NCBI GenBank assembly: GCA_948470475.1
Contig: OX419343.1
Location: 23,907,569-23,971,568 of the forward strand
Length of the DNA stretch: 64,000 nt
Reading direction: 5' to 3'
Origin: Galaxea fascicularis
Taxonomy: Eukaryota > Cnidaria > Anthozoa > Scleractinia > Euphylliidae
The stretch's first letter is position 1. Each line of letters opens with the position of its first letter. The notes below the pieces were generated by a model. That model was given only the letters and a program-made list of their open reading frames with translations. It was not told where the DNA came from and did not search any database. The position numbers and the translations under genes were made by a program. Shown here in pieces: positions 1 through 11,564 of the stretch.

Positions 1-960
1 ACACTTTCCGGTTGATTTTTTCATTTGTTGAGAAATATTGTCAAAAAATTTACACAAAGAAAACAAATGAAGTGAATTACGGATTCTTGAAGGAATATCA
101 CACAGGAATGGAAACACGCTTCCGGCTTAGTACTAATACTTGATAAAACGCAAGACATTACTCATCTTGTTGTCAATTTTTAGGAACAAAGTAACTTCTT
201 TGCATTAAGGTATCACAAAATATTAGCTAATATGTGATCGCACTTTCTCTAAACCTGTCTTTATTGTCTTTAAATTTAAAGTCAAGCGCCTTATTCTAGC
301 TAGAGCCGTTTCAGAAATACCAAGGTTATTTCAAAGGCAAATTCGACTGGAAATGACACTCCTGTAATCGTTTATTTCACATACAAAGAATGGTCAATAA
401 CCGTTTGTCATTAATGTCTCCCAAATGTCTGTCAGCTAATTCATCGAACAGGTCATAACAGGTATTTTTTCAATATTTTTTCATGAACTAACAGTCTTTC
501 CTCGTGTACAAGTACTGAGCGGTTTCGTAGAGAGGAAATTGTCTCCGCTTTGAAAGCCTACCTTTTCAATTTGTATGCTTTGAAATGTTTTGAGAAGTGT
601 TGAATAGTTAAACAGCCACAGTTCGTTTCGGCTTGAGGTAAAAATGTTTAACTGTGGATAGGGTTTCCTTAAAGCACCAACTTTGTTGGGAGAAAACTCT
701 TGAAAATGAGACACACGCTCTGTTTCTACAGTACACCTCACCGAGGCGTCCGACTCCTCCTTTGCGCTTAACATCCTTCTACAAACGGCCGGGAGATATT
801 CCTTTAAAACCCCGCGACCTACTTACTTAAGTTAGTTGTACTTAAGGTGTCGAATTTTTCACCAATTTTTGAACGAATCAGACAGAAATTGAGGAAACAA
901 AACATTGTACGTTAGATAGGAGTTTCATAAACCGGTACAGTGATAATATTTACTGAAGAT
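1..960. repeat. GPCR-unit 3' flank, duplicated spacer
   Basis: No gene is visible. The stretch is the downstream flank of GPCR copy A and recurs beside the other copies: 10381-11058 in the same orientation, and 57138-58110 as a reverse complement. A conserved anchor is the text around position 1 (acactttccggttgattttt). It recurs at about 10376 and, inverted, at about 58070. Segmental duplication of whole gene-plus-flank units explains it. Confidence 0.75.
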
Positions 961-1926
961 TTAGTGCTGATCTGTGTTGCTAAAACACCTTAACAAGCCC
1001 TTGAGGGCTCTTTGATAGTTACCACTGAAAATAAAACAGATCAATGGATTGATGGCACAATTTGAGCGGGAGAGAAAAAAGACAATTTGGTAACAGATTT
1101 CGAAGCGGCAAGTTGTAGTAATGTCACTCTCAAAGATTATTAGCATTGCCATAATACTCCAGGGTAACCAGCTCAGTGCAAACCCCAACACGATGGCAAT
1201 GGCTAACTTCAGAACGTTTCTGTTTCTTCCCACTCTGAGTTGCTCAGCGTTGGCTGATTGTTCGCCTGGAATCACCTGTGTGTTGAGCTTGATGAGGACG
1301 ACAGAGTAGAGTACGGCTGATAGGGCAAAAGGGATATAAAAAAATATGACATGATATGCGAGCAGGTAAGTTGATAAAGAGGAGGATTCTCCGAACGCTT
1401 CATTCCAAAAACTGGTGCAAAACAGTTGTCCTTCATATTCATAAAGTTTATCGGCGGCGAGAAATGGAGATAAGAATGCCATCGCGACGATCCAAGTGGC
1501 GAGAATGAAGTAGAGGCAGAGCTTTGAACTGATGAGTGGAGAGCGAAGAGGAAATACCACGGCTCCAAATCGATCTACTGCTATAAGGACCACACTCTGA
1601 ACAGACACGGTAGCGGAAACATCGTTAAAGAAGGGAGCCAACTTACACAAGGCCTGACCAAGAGGACCACTGATAAGCCAGGAGTTAGAGTACAACTCAG
1701 TCAGCTTCCACGGAAACAGGAATATTGGATACAGCAGGTCAGACATGGCCATGTTGACGATAAAAAAGTTGCTTGCATTTCTTAATGTTGGCGTTTTACA
1801 AACAACTATTCCTATCAAGAAATTCCCAACCAGTGAAACAACGAAGATCAAACAATAAGCTACGGTTTGCCCAATCTTGGATGCTGTAGGATCAAAGCAA
1901 CTCGATGCTTTTACCGTTAAGTTCAT
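961..1926 (-). CDS. rhodopsin-like (class A) GPCR, copy A, intact single exon
   Basis: A 321-residue seven-transmembrane receptor predicted to act at the plasma membrane through G proteins. Landmarks: an NLT glycosylation site at residue 2; TM1 with GN at 34-35; TM2 with MSDLLYP near 61-67; TM3 with Cys94, and 24 residues later D118-R119-F120 in place of DRY; TM4 with ATWIVAM near 142-148; an extracellular-loop-2 Cys near 169; TM6 with SWLPW near 251-255 (Ser replaces the usual Cys of CWxP); TM7 with NPLIC near 293-297, lacking the Tyr of NPxxY. The short tail ends NTDQH. The start is the first ATG and gives a full extracellular N-terminus. It resembles peptide-receptor-type class A receptors expanded in cnidarians (family knowledge); the ligand cannot be told. 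Unlike copies B and F, its upstream region lacks the TATAAATAA box. Confidence 0.9.
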   Translation of the reverse strand: MNLTVKASSCFDPTASKIGQTVAYCLIFVVSLVGNFLIGIVVCKTPTLRNASNFFIVNMAMSDLLYPIFLFPWKLTELYSNSWLISGPLGQALCKLAPFFNDVSATVSVQSVVLIAVDRFGAVVFPLRSPLISSKLCLYFILATWIVAMAFLSPFLAADKLYEYEGQLFCTSFWNEAFGESSSLSTYLLAYHVIFFYIPFALSAVLYSVVLIKLNTQVIPGEQSANAEQLRVGRNRNVLKLAIAIVLGFALSWLPWSIMAMLIIFESDITTTCRFEICYQIVFFLSRSNCAINPLICFIFSGNYQRALKGLLRCFSNTDQH

Positions 1927-3269
1927 GGTTGCTGACTTTGTGATAGTTCTGTTGTTTCACTCGCAAATTCGTTTGCTTGACGGCATCCCACGCCCGAAGA
2001 ACAGATGGAGTATTTCATCTAATTGTTCGAGCGTGATTAGACATCATAAGGTCAATCATAAGGTAAACAAAGTTCTTCGTCAGCATAAAGATCCTTTTAG
2101 CAATTATAACGTGTTATTTTCTCGGAACCTGCTAATTATTAGAATTTTAAACTAATAGGTAGGCTCCTCTAGAGATCCTCCTAACATTGTCGGAGCGATA
2201 TATATTGAAAATGAAAATAAAAAGAAAATGTTTTCGACAACCAATCTCAGTTGGCCCTACCACGCATATCCCGCTAAACCGAAAAGGAGTGATGTTTCAT
2301 GAGAATCAAGAACCTTAATCTAGCTCTGATCTTTGTACGAAAAAAAAGACAAAGTAACTCCCTCTTTCCCCCTTCGGCCATTGAAAATTCTACTTGTTTT
2401 GTGCAACGCGTTTTTATAACAGTTAGCGAAATGCATATGCATGTATTCGGCATTTTTCTTTTAATTATACTTTTCACGTAAACGAAAGTAGAAATAAAGC
2501 TTCTTGCAAAAGAATAGGTCAACATTTTCTTTTAAAGATTATACATGGAAATCGTACCGAGAGGAAACAAAAAGGCGAAAATCGGCCTAGTTGCCCTGGA
2601 CATTTCTCAACAATCCACGCACTTTTTTGATTTCATCAATAGCGACAGAGATGCGACGGCATAAAAAAAAGGAAAGAAGTTTGAACAAAATTAAGCCTCA
2701 AGATCAGCCAACAAAGGTCAGACAAGCCGTCACACCCCTGTCGAGACATTTCACATTTTGTTGTCCGTGTTAATGGTTTTCTCAAATATGGTCGTTGACA
2801 CTCATCTGTCAACCATCTGTCAACCGTTTTTATTATTAAAATTTTTTGGGGTAAAACCACTGGCATAATGGACAATAAAAATCTCTCCTTTTCTCTTCTA
2901 GTGATCGACCGTGAATGACAGTCGGACACATTAGTCAGTTCACTAGCAGGTGTATCAATGGAATTCACTTTGTAGGAGGGAAGCGAGTTAAGCGTCGATA
3001 ATAATCCATGAGAGTGCGTTTATTCAGAAAGGCATTTCTAAAAATGCAAAGTTATGTTAGTGAGTTTAAGGCGGATCATGCTGTCAAAAATAGTTTTTTG
3101 TTACCTAAATATAAGCGACGCGATCGCCAAATTTCCCGCCATATTCTATATACAAATATTTGTCTAGAAGTTATGGAAAGGAGAGTCTTGTGATAAAATT
3201 TGAGTTCGAGTATTAGCAGTCATGGACAGCTGTTTGGGCCTTGTTAGGCCTGCATCAGCATGGCATAGT
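1927..3269. repeat. GPCR upstream spacer, duplicated
   Basis: No gene is visible. This is the 5' flank of copy A. Blocks such as tctcaaatatggtcgttgac (about 2783), gtgaatgacagtc (about 2911) and catggacagctgttt (about 3222) recur in the same order at 8105-8580 and 55498-55860, and inverted at 20900-21450. The short ORFs here are not conserved between copies and are not called. Confidence 0.7.
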
Positions 3270-3274
3270 TAATA

Positions 3275-4066
3275 GGGAGCTTAAGCACGCGCGTTTTTGA
3301 GACGCGGACGGCAACCGGAAGTGAATATTTCGCACCCAAGGATAGCGGTCTCAACCAGACTTTTAAACTTAGGGTCCCTAATAGTGAAAAGATACTTAGC
3401 GATATAAATATAGTTGAGTGAAGACAAGTTAAGGTGATTCCTCAGTATTGCATTGCGCATCCCTACTGCGCACGATTTCGCGTCATTAGCACGCACAAAT
3501 TAGCGCGTGCACGTACTGACAACGAAAGAATTTCCATCAAGCTTAACTCGATAGCGAAATAAATGTTATCGGAAGGAAAAAAAGATATAGGTGAAAGAGT
3601 GCACGAAACCGTTGCTCTGTGATGCAAATTATGACCGCGAAAATAACGACTCTACCAACTCTTTACGTCCACGTCGTTTTAAATAGTGTGATGTTTCCAC
3701 AAATTTTATATGATATTGTCCTATATGCTCGACACTTTCTACCTGTCAAGTTTTCTCCCGAGTATTTCTTTTAAAAACTATGTTTCGAGCTACCGCAAAA
3801 TGTAACGTGGACCGATGAATAACGTGCGTGATTAGAACGAGTACACGCATAAATGGGGCAAGATTGGCCCGTCGCATCTCTTAAACGAGAATGGTGACCT
3901 ATCATTTTTATTGTATTTTTCGAAACAGTGCTCGGTAGAGAACATTCAGGGAAAGTTTAAAAAAAATTCATCGGGAAGTTTTATTTCTAAGGAATCACCT
4001 TAAAAGGGAAAACATCTCACTTCCGGTTGCCGTTCGCGTCTCAAAAACGCGCGTGCTTAAGCTTCC
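3275..4066. mobile_element. 792-bp TIR element (MITE-like) with 5-bp target duplication
   Basis: The two ends are near-perfect inverted repeats of about 48 bp. The left reads GGGAGCTTAAGCACGCGCG and onward; the reverse complement of the right begins GGAAGCTTAAGCACGCGCG. It is flanked by taata at 3270-3274 and 4067-4071. Paralogous spacer copies (around 8600 and, inverted, 20880) run from catagctaata straight into the aggctcaag block, which gives an empty-site comparison. There is no coding sequence inside. The superfamily is unresolved; an internal TTAA could also suggest a piggyBac-like target, but the empty sites favour taata. Confidence 0.75.
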
Positions 4067-4071
4067 TAATA

Positions 4072-4599
4072 TGCAGGCTCAAGTACTCACATGAAGAAAA
4101 CTAGGCTAGCAACGAAAATATAAAGCTTGTCGCGGGATTTGTCTAAAAGTTGTTAGGCTGGCCGAATATTCTGATCTCTCGTTGTTTCCTGTGTGACTTT
4201 CCTGTATTCTTTTACCTTTTCGTGTCTTAACTTTCTGACCCCGAAACGTGACCACTCTGTTAAAGCAAATTACTCACTAAATTCCTCTGTTAGCATGAAC
4301 GAGCACGGTTAGCGGACGTTATATTTTGACGCCTCATTATTCGTTCCGAAACTTGATTTCCTAGTTTTATGCTTTTTTGCACGGTTTTATGTCATTAATT
4401 TGTAATACAAAACACATTTCCTGACCACTTGCATTAGATAATGTTGAAATGTTCAAACAAAGATCAAAAGATTATTCGATTATGCCTGTAATAATACGCT
4501 TGAAAAAATTACTCGATTGTGATTGGCTGAGAGCAGTGCAGTTCAAGTGTAACACCAGTGCAAAAAAGTGTAACACCAGTGCAAATTACAACAATGATT
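4072..4599. other. no gene seen
   Basis: AT-rich sequence with no ORF I can support. A small tandem duplication of aagtgtaacaccagtgcaaa lies at about 4545-4586, directly before the minisatellite. Confidence 0.4.
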
Positions 4600-4930
4600 T
4601 CCGAAGTTAAAACGAAGACTCGAAGACTTCCGAAGACAAACCGATGTATTTCGAAGACCGCTGAATATCGTGCGAAACCTTCCGAAGATTTCCGAAGACC
4701 ACACGAAGATTTCCGAAGATCGCCGAACTCTTCCGAAGATCACCCGAATACTTCCGATGATGTCCGACGACCCCCCGAACACTTCCGAAGATTACCGAAG
4801 ATAACCCGAATACTTCCGAAGATTTCCGAAGATTACCCGAACGTTACCGAAGATTTCCGAAGATTACCGAACACCTCCGGTGATCTCCGGATATTTTCGA
4901 AGCTTCTCCAAGTTTCGGAAGATCGAGGGC
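4600..4930. repeat. TTCCGAAGAT-type minisatellite
   Basis: Degenerate tandem repeats of a 10-12 bp unit close to TTCCGAAGAT, with TACCCGAA and TTCCGAAGA variants, over about 330 bp. Because the unit has few stop codons the stretch stays open on both strands (137 codons on plus, about 79 on minus). Both products are low-complexity repeats of Ser-Glu-Asp-Phe-Arg type, so I treat this as a satellite, not a gene. Confidence 0.8.
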
Positions 4931-5013
4931 AATGCCTTCTGCGTACCTCAGTAGTCAATGTATGGGCTTGAAGCTTTATAAGTAGTCTATTTTTTCAAGT
5001 GTATTATTAATAA

Positions 5014-5124
5014 GTAATCACATGATTCCGAGTGCAATTTGGAATAAATAAGCACTCGTAAATTTTTTCAAAGACCACAAATTGCACGAGTCCGTAGGGC
5101 TCGTGCAATTTTGTTGGTCTTTGA

Positions 5125-5160
<36 letters not shown>

Positions 5161-5178
5161 TCGGAATCATGTGATTAC
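5014..5178. repeat. 165-bp palindromic hairpin element (MITE-like)
   Basis: Two nearly perfect inverted arms of about 75 bp meet around ccgtagg at 5094. The outer ends read gtaatcacatgattccgag and its complement. It would fold into one long hairpin. No coding content. It is likely a short foldback MITE. Confidence 0.8.
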
Positions 5179-6228
5179 CTATACAAAACTCAGTTCTCCG
5201 GTTTTGTTCGGCGCTGGAAGTTTCTTCTAATTGGGCTTTCAGTCTGAAAATCAGCGATTGTAAGGCTGCTCCTAGGGTTAGAGCGGAGATCCAGAGACAG
5301 AATTTTGTAACCGACTTCTTGAATCAGGCTCTTAACGGACACACGGAAGGAAACTTGATTAAGAAGAAAAGCAACTTTCAAAGGTTCAGATCAACAGGAC
5401 CACTTATAAACCAATGGATTTAACTGTTGAGCGCGTGCTCCCAACGTATTACTCATATTGTTGTCAACTATAAAACAAAGTCACTTGTGACCATAAAGGT
5501 GCCCAATAAAATATGAGATCTTGCCTCCTCTAAACCTGTCTTTATTGTCTTTAAATTAAAAGGCAAGCTTCTTATTTTAACTACAGCCGTTTCAAAAATA
5601 CCAAGGTTATTTGGCAGGTAAATCCGAGTTAACTCCTTTATTTTACGTGCAATTGCCTATCTTCACAAAGAAGCTAAGGTCAATAACCGTTTACTAATAG
5701 CATTAATGTTCCCAAATGTATGTCAACTAATTCAACGAACAGGACATAACGGGTATATTTACAACATTTTTTCATGAACTAACCGTCTTTCCTTATGTAC
5801 AAATAAGCGGTTTCGTAGAGAGGAACTTATTTCCGCTTTAAAAGTCTACATATTTTCAATTTCTACGTTTTGAAATGTTTTGAGAAGCGTTGAATAGTTA
5901 AACAAGCACAGTTTGTTTACTTGAGGTGAAAATTTGTGACTATGGATCAGGTTTCCTCAAACCACCAGCCTTGTTGCGAGAAAGTTTTTGAAACTGAGAC
6001 ACACGCTCTGGTTTTACAATACGCCTGATAAAGGCGTCCGACTTCTCCATCGCGCTTAACTCCGTCTAGAAACGGGACATATTCCTTTGAAAGCCTGCAA
6101 CCTACTTACGTCAGTACCTTTTTCTTAAGGTGTCGAAATTTTTCACCTGTTATTGTGCTAACACAGAGAATTGACGAAACAAAACATTGTTAGGGTAGGA
6201 GTTTCATAAACTGGTACATTGAAATTTT
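5179..6228. repeat. GPCR-unit 3' flank of copy B
   Basis: No gene is visible. From about 5440 to 6228 the sequence parallels 160-960 (flank of copy A) and, inverted, 63555-64000 (flank of copy F). It is the duplicated downstream spacer of copy B. Confidence 0.65.
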
Positions 6229-7169
6229 TTAAGATTTCTGTAGTGCTGATCGACCCTGGTCTGTGTTGCTAAACCACCTAAACAATTGCTTAAAGGCTGT
6301 TTGATAGTTACCACTGAATATAAAACAGATCAATGGATTGATGGCACCATTTGAGCAGGAGAGAAAATAGAAAATTATGAAAGACAAGAAGAAGCTGCAA
6401 GGCAACTGACTGTCAAAGAGGATTATCATTACCATGATACTATAGGGTAACCAGCACAGTGTAAACCCCAACACAATAGCAATGGCCAACTTAAGCACGT
6501 TTCTGTTTCTTTTCGCTCTGCGTTGCTCAGCAATGGCTGATTGTTGGCCTGGAATCACCTGTGTGTTGAGCTTGATGAGGATGATGGAGTAAAGTGCGGC
6601 GGATAGGATGAAAGGGGTGTACAAAAAAACAACAAATACTGTGAGGCAGTAAGTTCTATAAGAGAAGAATTATCCGAACGCTTCATTCCAAACATCGACA
6701 CAACGCAGTTGTCCTTCAAATTCTACGAGTTTGTAGGTGAAGAGATCTGCAGATAAGAATGCCATCGCGACGGTCCAAGTGGCGAGAATGAAGTAGGGGC
6801 ACTTTTTAGAACTGATGAGTGGAGAGCGAACAGGAAATACTACTACACAATGACGGAAACATTATTTAAGAAGGGAGCCAATTTACACATGGCCTGGCCA
6901 AGAGGACCACTGATAAACCACGAGCGGTTCGAGTGCAACTCATTCAGCTCCCACGGGATCAGGAATATTGGATACAGCAAGTCAGACATGGTCATGTTGA
7001 CGATGAAAAAGTTGCTTGGTTTTCTTAAAGTTGGTGTTGTATAAACAACTATTGCTATCAAGGAATTCCCAACCAGTGAAACAACAAAGATGAGACAGTA
7101 AGCTACTGTTTGCCCCATCTTGGATGCTGTAGGATCAAAGCAACTCGATGCTTTAACCGTTACGTTCAT
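6229..7169 (-). pseudogene. class A GPCR, copy B, disrupted
   Basis: This is homologous to copies A and F along its whole length, from the NVT glycosylation site at the N-terminus (ATG at 7167-7169) to a tail containing NTDQGR. Compared with copy A, about 43 bp are missing near 6845. The loss removes the end of TM3, including the DRF motif, and changes frame. Further disruptions lie between 6625 and 6842. The C-terminal half (TM5-TM7, with CWLPYS and NPLICFIF) is open for 131 codons. The promoter-like TATAAATAA upstream is kept. The TDQGR ending groups it with copy F, not with A, C and E. It cannot encode a working receptor as read. Confidence 0.9.
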
Positions 7170-7235
7170 GGTTGCTGACTTTGTGATAGTTCTGTTCAGT
7201 TTCACTCGCAAATTCGTTTGCTTGACAGTAAGTGT

Positions 7236-7244
7236 TTATTTATA
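7236..7244 (-). promoter_or_regulatory. TATA-like box upstream of GPCR copy B
   Basis: Minus-strand TATAAATAA about 70 nt before the copy B ATG. The same box lies 77 nt before the copy F ATG (62500-62508). At the matching place in copy A about 32 bp, including the box, are missing. Confidence 0.45.
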
Positions 7245-10200
7245 CTGAAGACTCAAAAGCATCCCACGCCCGAAGAACAGATGGAGTATTTGATCTAATT
7301 GTTCGAGCGTGGTTAGACATACCGCGGCAATCAGAAGGTAAACAAATTAAAGTTTTTTTTGTCGGCATAAAGATCCTATTAGCAATTATAACGTGTTATT
7401 TTCTCGCAACATGCTAATTATTAGAAGTTTACATTAAACTATAAAAGCTAGGCCCTGCAGAGATCCTCTTAATGTTGTAGGAGCGATATATATTGAAAAT
7501 GGATTAGAAATAAATAAAAAAAATTGTAGACAACCAATTTCACTTCCACGCATACACCGTCCAACCAAAACGAAGTGATGGACTGATGTATCTCTCATCT
7601 TTGTAAGAAAAAAGGACAGAGTTACTGCTTCTTTTCCCTTCCGCCATAGATAACCTCTTAAAAATCACTTTCTTGAAAATTTTACTTGTTTTGTGCCCAC
7701 GCCCTTTTTACAACAGTTAGCGAGATGCATATATTCGACATTTTTCTTAATTGGAGGTTTCACGAAAACAAAAGTTAAAATAAAGCTTCTTGCAAGGAAT
7801 GGGTTAACATTTTGTTTTAAAGAATATACATGGAAATTGAGCGGAAACAAAAGGCGAGATGCAGATGAAATCATACATTGCTGCATTAATTCCAATTTTC
7901 ATTTTCCTTTTTTTTTAATTTGGGAGAGTTTCCGTATTGACGCACGATATTAATTTTTTTTAACAGGAGAATAATTTCAAATATTTTGACACTTGCACCT
8001 TAATTTATCGACAGGAAATAGAGACAGGTTAACAACTGCTTGGAAACGATTAGAAGGTGCCTAAATGAGCAATCTTTAACGGTTCGTGTTTCTGTAGGTA
8101 TACTAATGGTTTTCTCAAATAGGGTCGTTGACATTTATCAGTCAAACGTCAATTTAATATTAGAACGTTCTTGGGTAAAACCACTTGCATAATGGACAAT
8201 GACGAGCTCTCCTTCTCTCCTGATTACCTCCAGTGCATCGAGCGTGAATGACAGACATACTCATTAGTCATTCACTAGCAGGTGTATCTACAGAATTCAT
8301 TTTGTACCAGGGAAGCGTGTTAAGCGTCGGTAAAACCTTACGAAAGAGCGTTTATTCAGAAAGGCATTGATAACCACACAAAGTTATACTTAGTAAGTTA
8401 AGGCCGGCCATACTGTCCAAAATAGTTTATGTTACCTAATATAAGCGAAACGATCGCCAAATTTGCTACCATGTTCTAAACAAACGATTGTTTACGGCCC
8501 CGTCTAGCGGGCATTACCCCTTAATCTAAATAAAGTTGGAGCCCAAGCATTAGCAACCATGGACAGCTGTTTCAGCCTCGTTAGGCCTCATAAGTATCGC
8601 ATAGCTAATAACCAGGCTCAAGAAACTTTATTTGGTAGATTTGAGAGGTGATGCCCGCAATCACGTGGCCATAGTGCCCAATGAGTGGCCTTCAGCTTAC
8701 CTAAACGCATTAATTTGTGTGGTATTCTTATCTTGCTATTGGGACGAGTCAATCGATAGTCTCACTCCTTTATAATCGTCATTCCTTGATGGTGAGTGTT
8801 CTGGTCAAACAATGCATTAAACTAAGCTATCACAAAATAAGCTTGGTCTAAAAATGATAAAATGATTGGCCTTTCTGTATTCGATAAATTATCTTTTTTT
8901 CTAGAAGCAAGCTACTGAAGCCAAGGTGTCTAGCCTGGAAAATATCCGGCAAATTAAAATGTGTTTAACGTTTGATGTATCCGACGTCCGCGGTGAAAGG
9001 AGAGATAGACGTTTGATCATAGAGTTTAGAACAGACAAGAACAGAAGACATCAGAGGAAGTATTTGCATTGAACTGGATGACGCATTTTATGGAGAGTTT
9101 ACTGACTTATGACGGGAGAGGTTTTCTATTCGTATTTGCATTGTAAAGTTTTAATATACCAATAAACGTAGTAACGGTTTCAAGGTTGCCAGAAGACTTA
9201 CAGCACACTCGAATAAGAACTGACAGCAAATTATAATTGAAACTGACTTTCGATAAAATACTGTGAAAGAAAGCACAAGTAGTAGCATAACGACTGAAAA
9301 CGTTTGCACTCAGCAGTCTGGTAAAGATAATTAAACGTGGTTTCGAGTTGTATCCTATCAAGTCTGTTACGCAAGTTACACATTGTACTGTAGACACTGA
9401 CATTGAATAAAAGAAACTTTAGAATAAAGATGAGCACCTTATTTTCTTTGCGCACGAAATTATAAAACAGTTTTTCTTTGGTTGGACCACCGACTGAAAC
9501 TAACTCATGTTTCCAAACGGTCTTGATAAAGGCAGACAAACTAGAATTCGTAAAGAAATTGAGCGCTATTAGACATATGGTCTCCATCGTAAGGTAAACA
9601 AAGTTATTTGTCGGCATGATCAAATATAATATGTTATTTCCTCGCAACATGTTAACTATTAGCGGAAATTTGAATGAAAAGGTAATAACCTCCTAAAGAG
9701 ATCCTCCTAATATTGTCGGAACGATATGTACTGAAAATAGAAATTATAAATGGTTTCGCCAGCCAATCTTACAGTCTTTCCCGTAAAACCGTGAACACCA
9801 GAAATATCTATGGAATGTTATTGTGTTTCAAGTAAAAAGCCAATCACGCGTGAGAAAGCTAAACCGCAAACAGTAACGGTAATTAGGTTGTGGTTTTATG
9901 TTGCTTCTGATTGGTCGCGAAACAATGAACATTCCAGAAATTTTTTCTGGCGTTCACGGTTTTACGGGAAAGACTGTAAGTAGCCTTTCGACGAATATAC
10001 CGTTCAGTCGAAAGAAGTGAGGGACATGTTTTTTTGAATCCCTAATCTTTGTATAAAAAAAGACAGAGATGCCCCTCATTTTTCCTTTCGCCATAGCTAA
10101 CCTCTTAAATATCACTGTCTTTCGAAAATTCAGCATTTTGTGGCTCGCGTTTTTATCCCGTTTTTATTTATGAAAAATAGCAGTTAGTGGACTTAACTAG

Positions 10201-10380
10201 ACTTTACGCGAATCTTACATGCTTTTCATGAAAATGAAAGCAGAAATATGTTGTTGCAGGGAATCATCGTGGGTTGAAATTTTCTTTTTAACAGACATGG
10301 AAATGGTACTGAGCGGAAAGAGAAGAGCAAAGTAGATGAAATCCAGCAAATTATAGCGACGGTGTTGCGTTTATTACACT
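7245..10380. repeat. GPCR upstream spacer of copy B
   Basis: No gene is visible in these 3.1 kb. The block 8145-9095 is present inverted at 20399-21455, and parts recur at 12830-13250 and 55500-56150. From about 9950 the text parallels 58110-58540 inverted. The small ORFs at 9107-9650 have no recognisable domain and are not conserved among the spacer copies. Confidence 0.6.
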
Positions 10381-11058
10381 TTCCGGTTTATTTTTTCATT
10401 TGTTAAGAAATATTGTCGAAAGAATGTACACAAAGAAGCAAATGAAGTGAACTACGGATTCTTGAAGGAATATCCACACAGGAATAAAACGAAACATATT
10501 AGGGGCGGACCATTAGAAAAGTCATGAGAGGGGGAGGGGAGTACAAAAACAAGTCATAAAAGGTATATTTACAATATTATTTCATGAACTAACAGTCTTT
10601 CCCCATGTACAAGTACTGAGCCGTTCCGTAGAGAGGAAATTATCTCCGCTTTAAAAGTTTACATTTTCAATTTGTATGCTTTGAAATGTTTTGAAGAAGT
10701 GTTGAATAGTCAAACAATCACAGTTTGTTTTGGCTTGAGGTGAAAATGTTTTACTGTGGATCAGGTTTCCTCAAACCCCCAGCTTTGTTGCGAAAAAATT
10801 TTTGAAACTGAGACACACGCTCTGTTTCTACAATACACCTCACAGAGGCGTCCGACTCCTGCTTTGCGCTTAACATCCTTCTACAAACGGGAGATATTCC
10901 TTTAAAAACCCGCGACCTACTTACTTAAGTTAGTTTTACTTAAGCTGTCGAATTTTTCACCAATTTTTGAGCGAATCAGACAGAAATTGAGGAAACAAAA
11001 TATCGTACGTTAGATAGGAGTTTCATAAACCGGTACACTGATAATTTTTGCTGAAGAT

Positions 11059-11508
11059 TTAGTGCTGATCTGTGCTGCTAAGACACCATAACAATCCCCT
11101 GAGTACTCTTTGATAGTTACCACTAAAAATAAAACCGATCAATGGATTAATAGCACAATTTTGGCGGGAGAGAAAAAAGAAATTTTGGTAACAGATGAAG
11201 AAGCGGCAAGTTCTAGTAATGTCACTGTCAAAGATCATTATCAGTGCCATAATACTCCAGGAAAACCAGCACAGTGCAAACCCCAACACGATAGCAATGG
11301 CCAACTTAAGCACCTTTCTGTTTCTTTTCGCTCCGAGTTGCTCAGCGTTGGCTGATTGTTCGCCTGGAAATACCTCGGTGTGTTGAGCTTGATGAGAACG
11401 ACAGAGTAGGATACGGCTGATAGGGCAAAGAGGATATAAAATAATACAACATGATATGTGAGCATGTAAGTTGTATGAGAGGAGGATTCTCCGAACGCTT
11501 CATTCCAA
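11059..11508 (-). pseudogene. class A GPCR, copy C, 5'-truncated and frameshifted
   Basis: Only the second half of the receptor remains, from the extracellular loop 2 region (the gaacgcttcattcc block at about 11492-11506) through TM5, TM6 and TM7 to an STDQH tail. A frameshift near 11370 separates the TM5 and TM6-TM7 frames. TM6 reads CWFSW instead of CWLPW, so the key proline is lost. At 11508 the receptor sequence stops abruptly and joins spacer sequence (tttttctcaaatatggtcg) that in intact units lies about 0.85 kb upstream of the ATG. Copy E has exactly this junction, so the deletion came before the duplication. Confidence 0.9.
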
Positions 11509-11564
11509 TGTTTTTCTCAAATATGGTCGTTCACATTCATCAGTCAAACGTTCATTTATTGTAC

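Noticed and set aside
3281..4060. piggyBac-type insertion at TTAA
   Set aside because: TTAA lies inside the inverted repeat; the terminal match continues outward and empty sites support taata as the duplication.
4558..4971. 137-codon ORF on plus
   Set aside because: Translation of the TTCCGAAGAT minisatellite; also open on the other strand.
9107..9650. Two overlapping minus-strand ORFs of 98 and 139 codons
   Set aside because: They lie in duplicated spacer, are not conserved between spacer copies, and have no domain.
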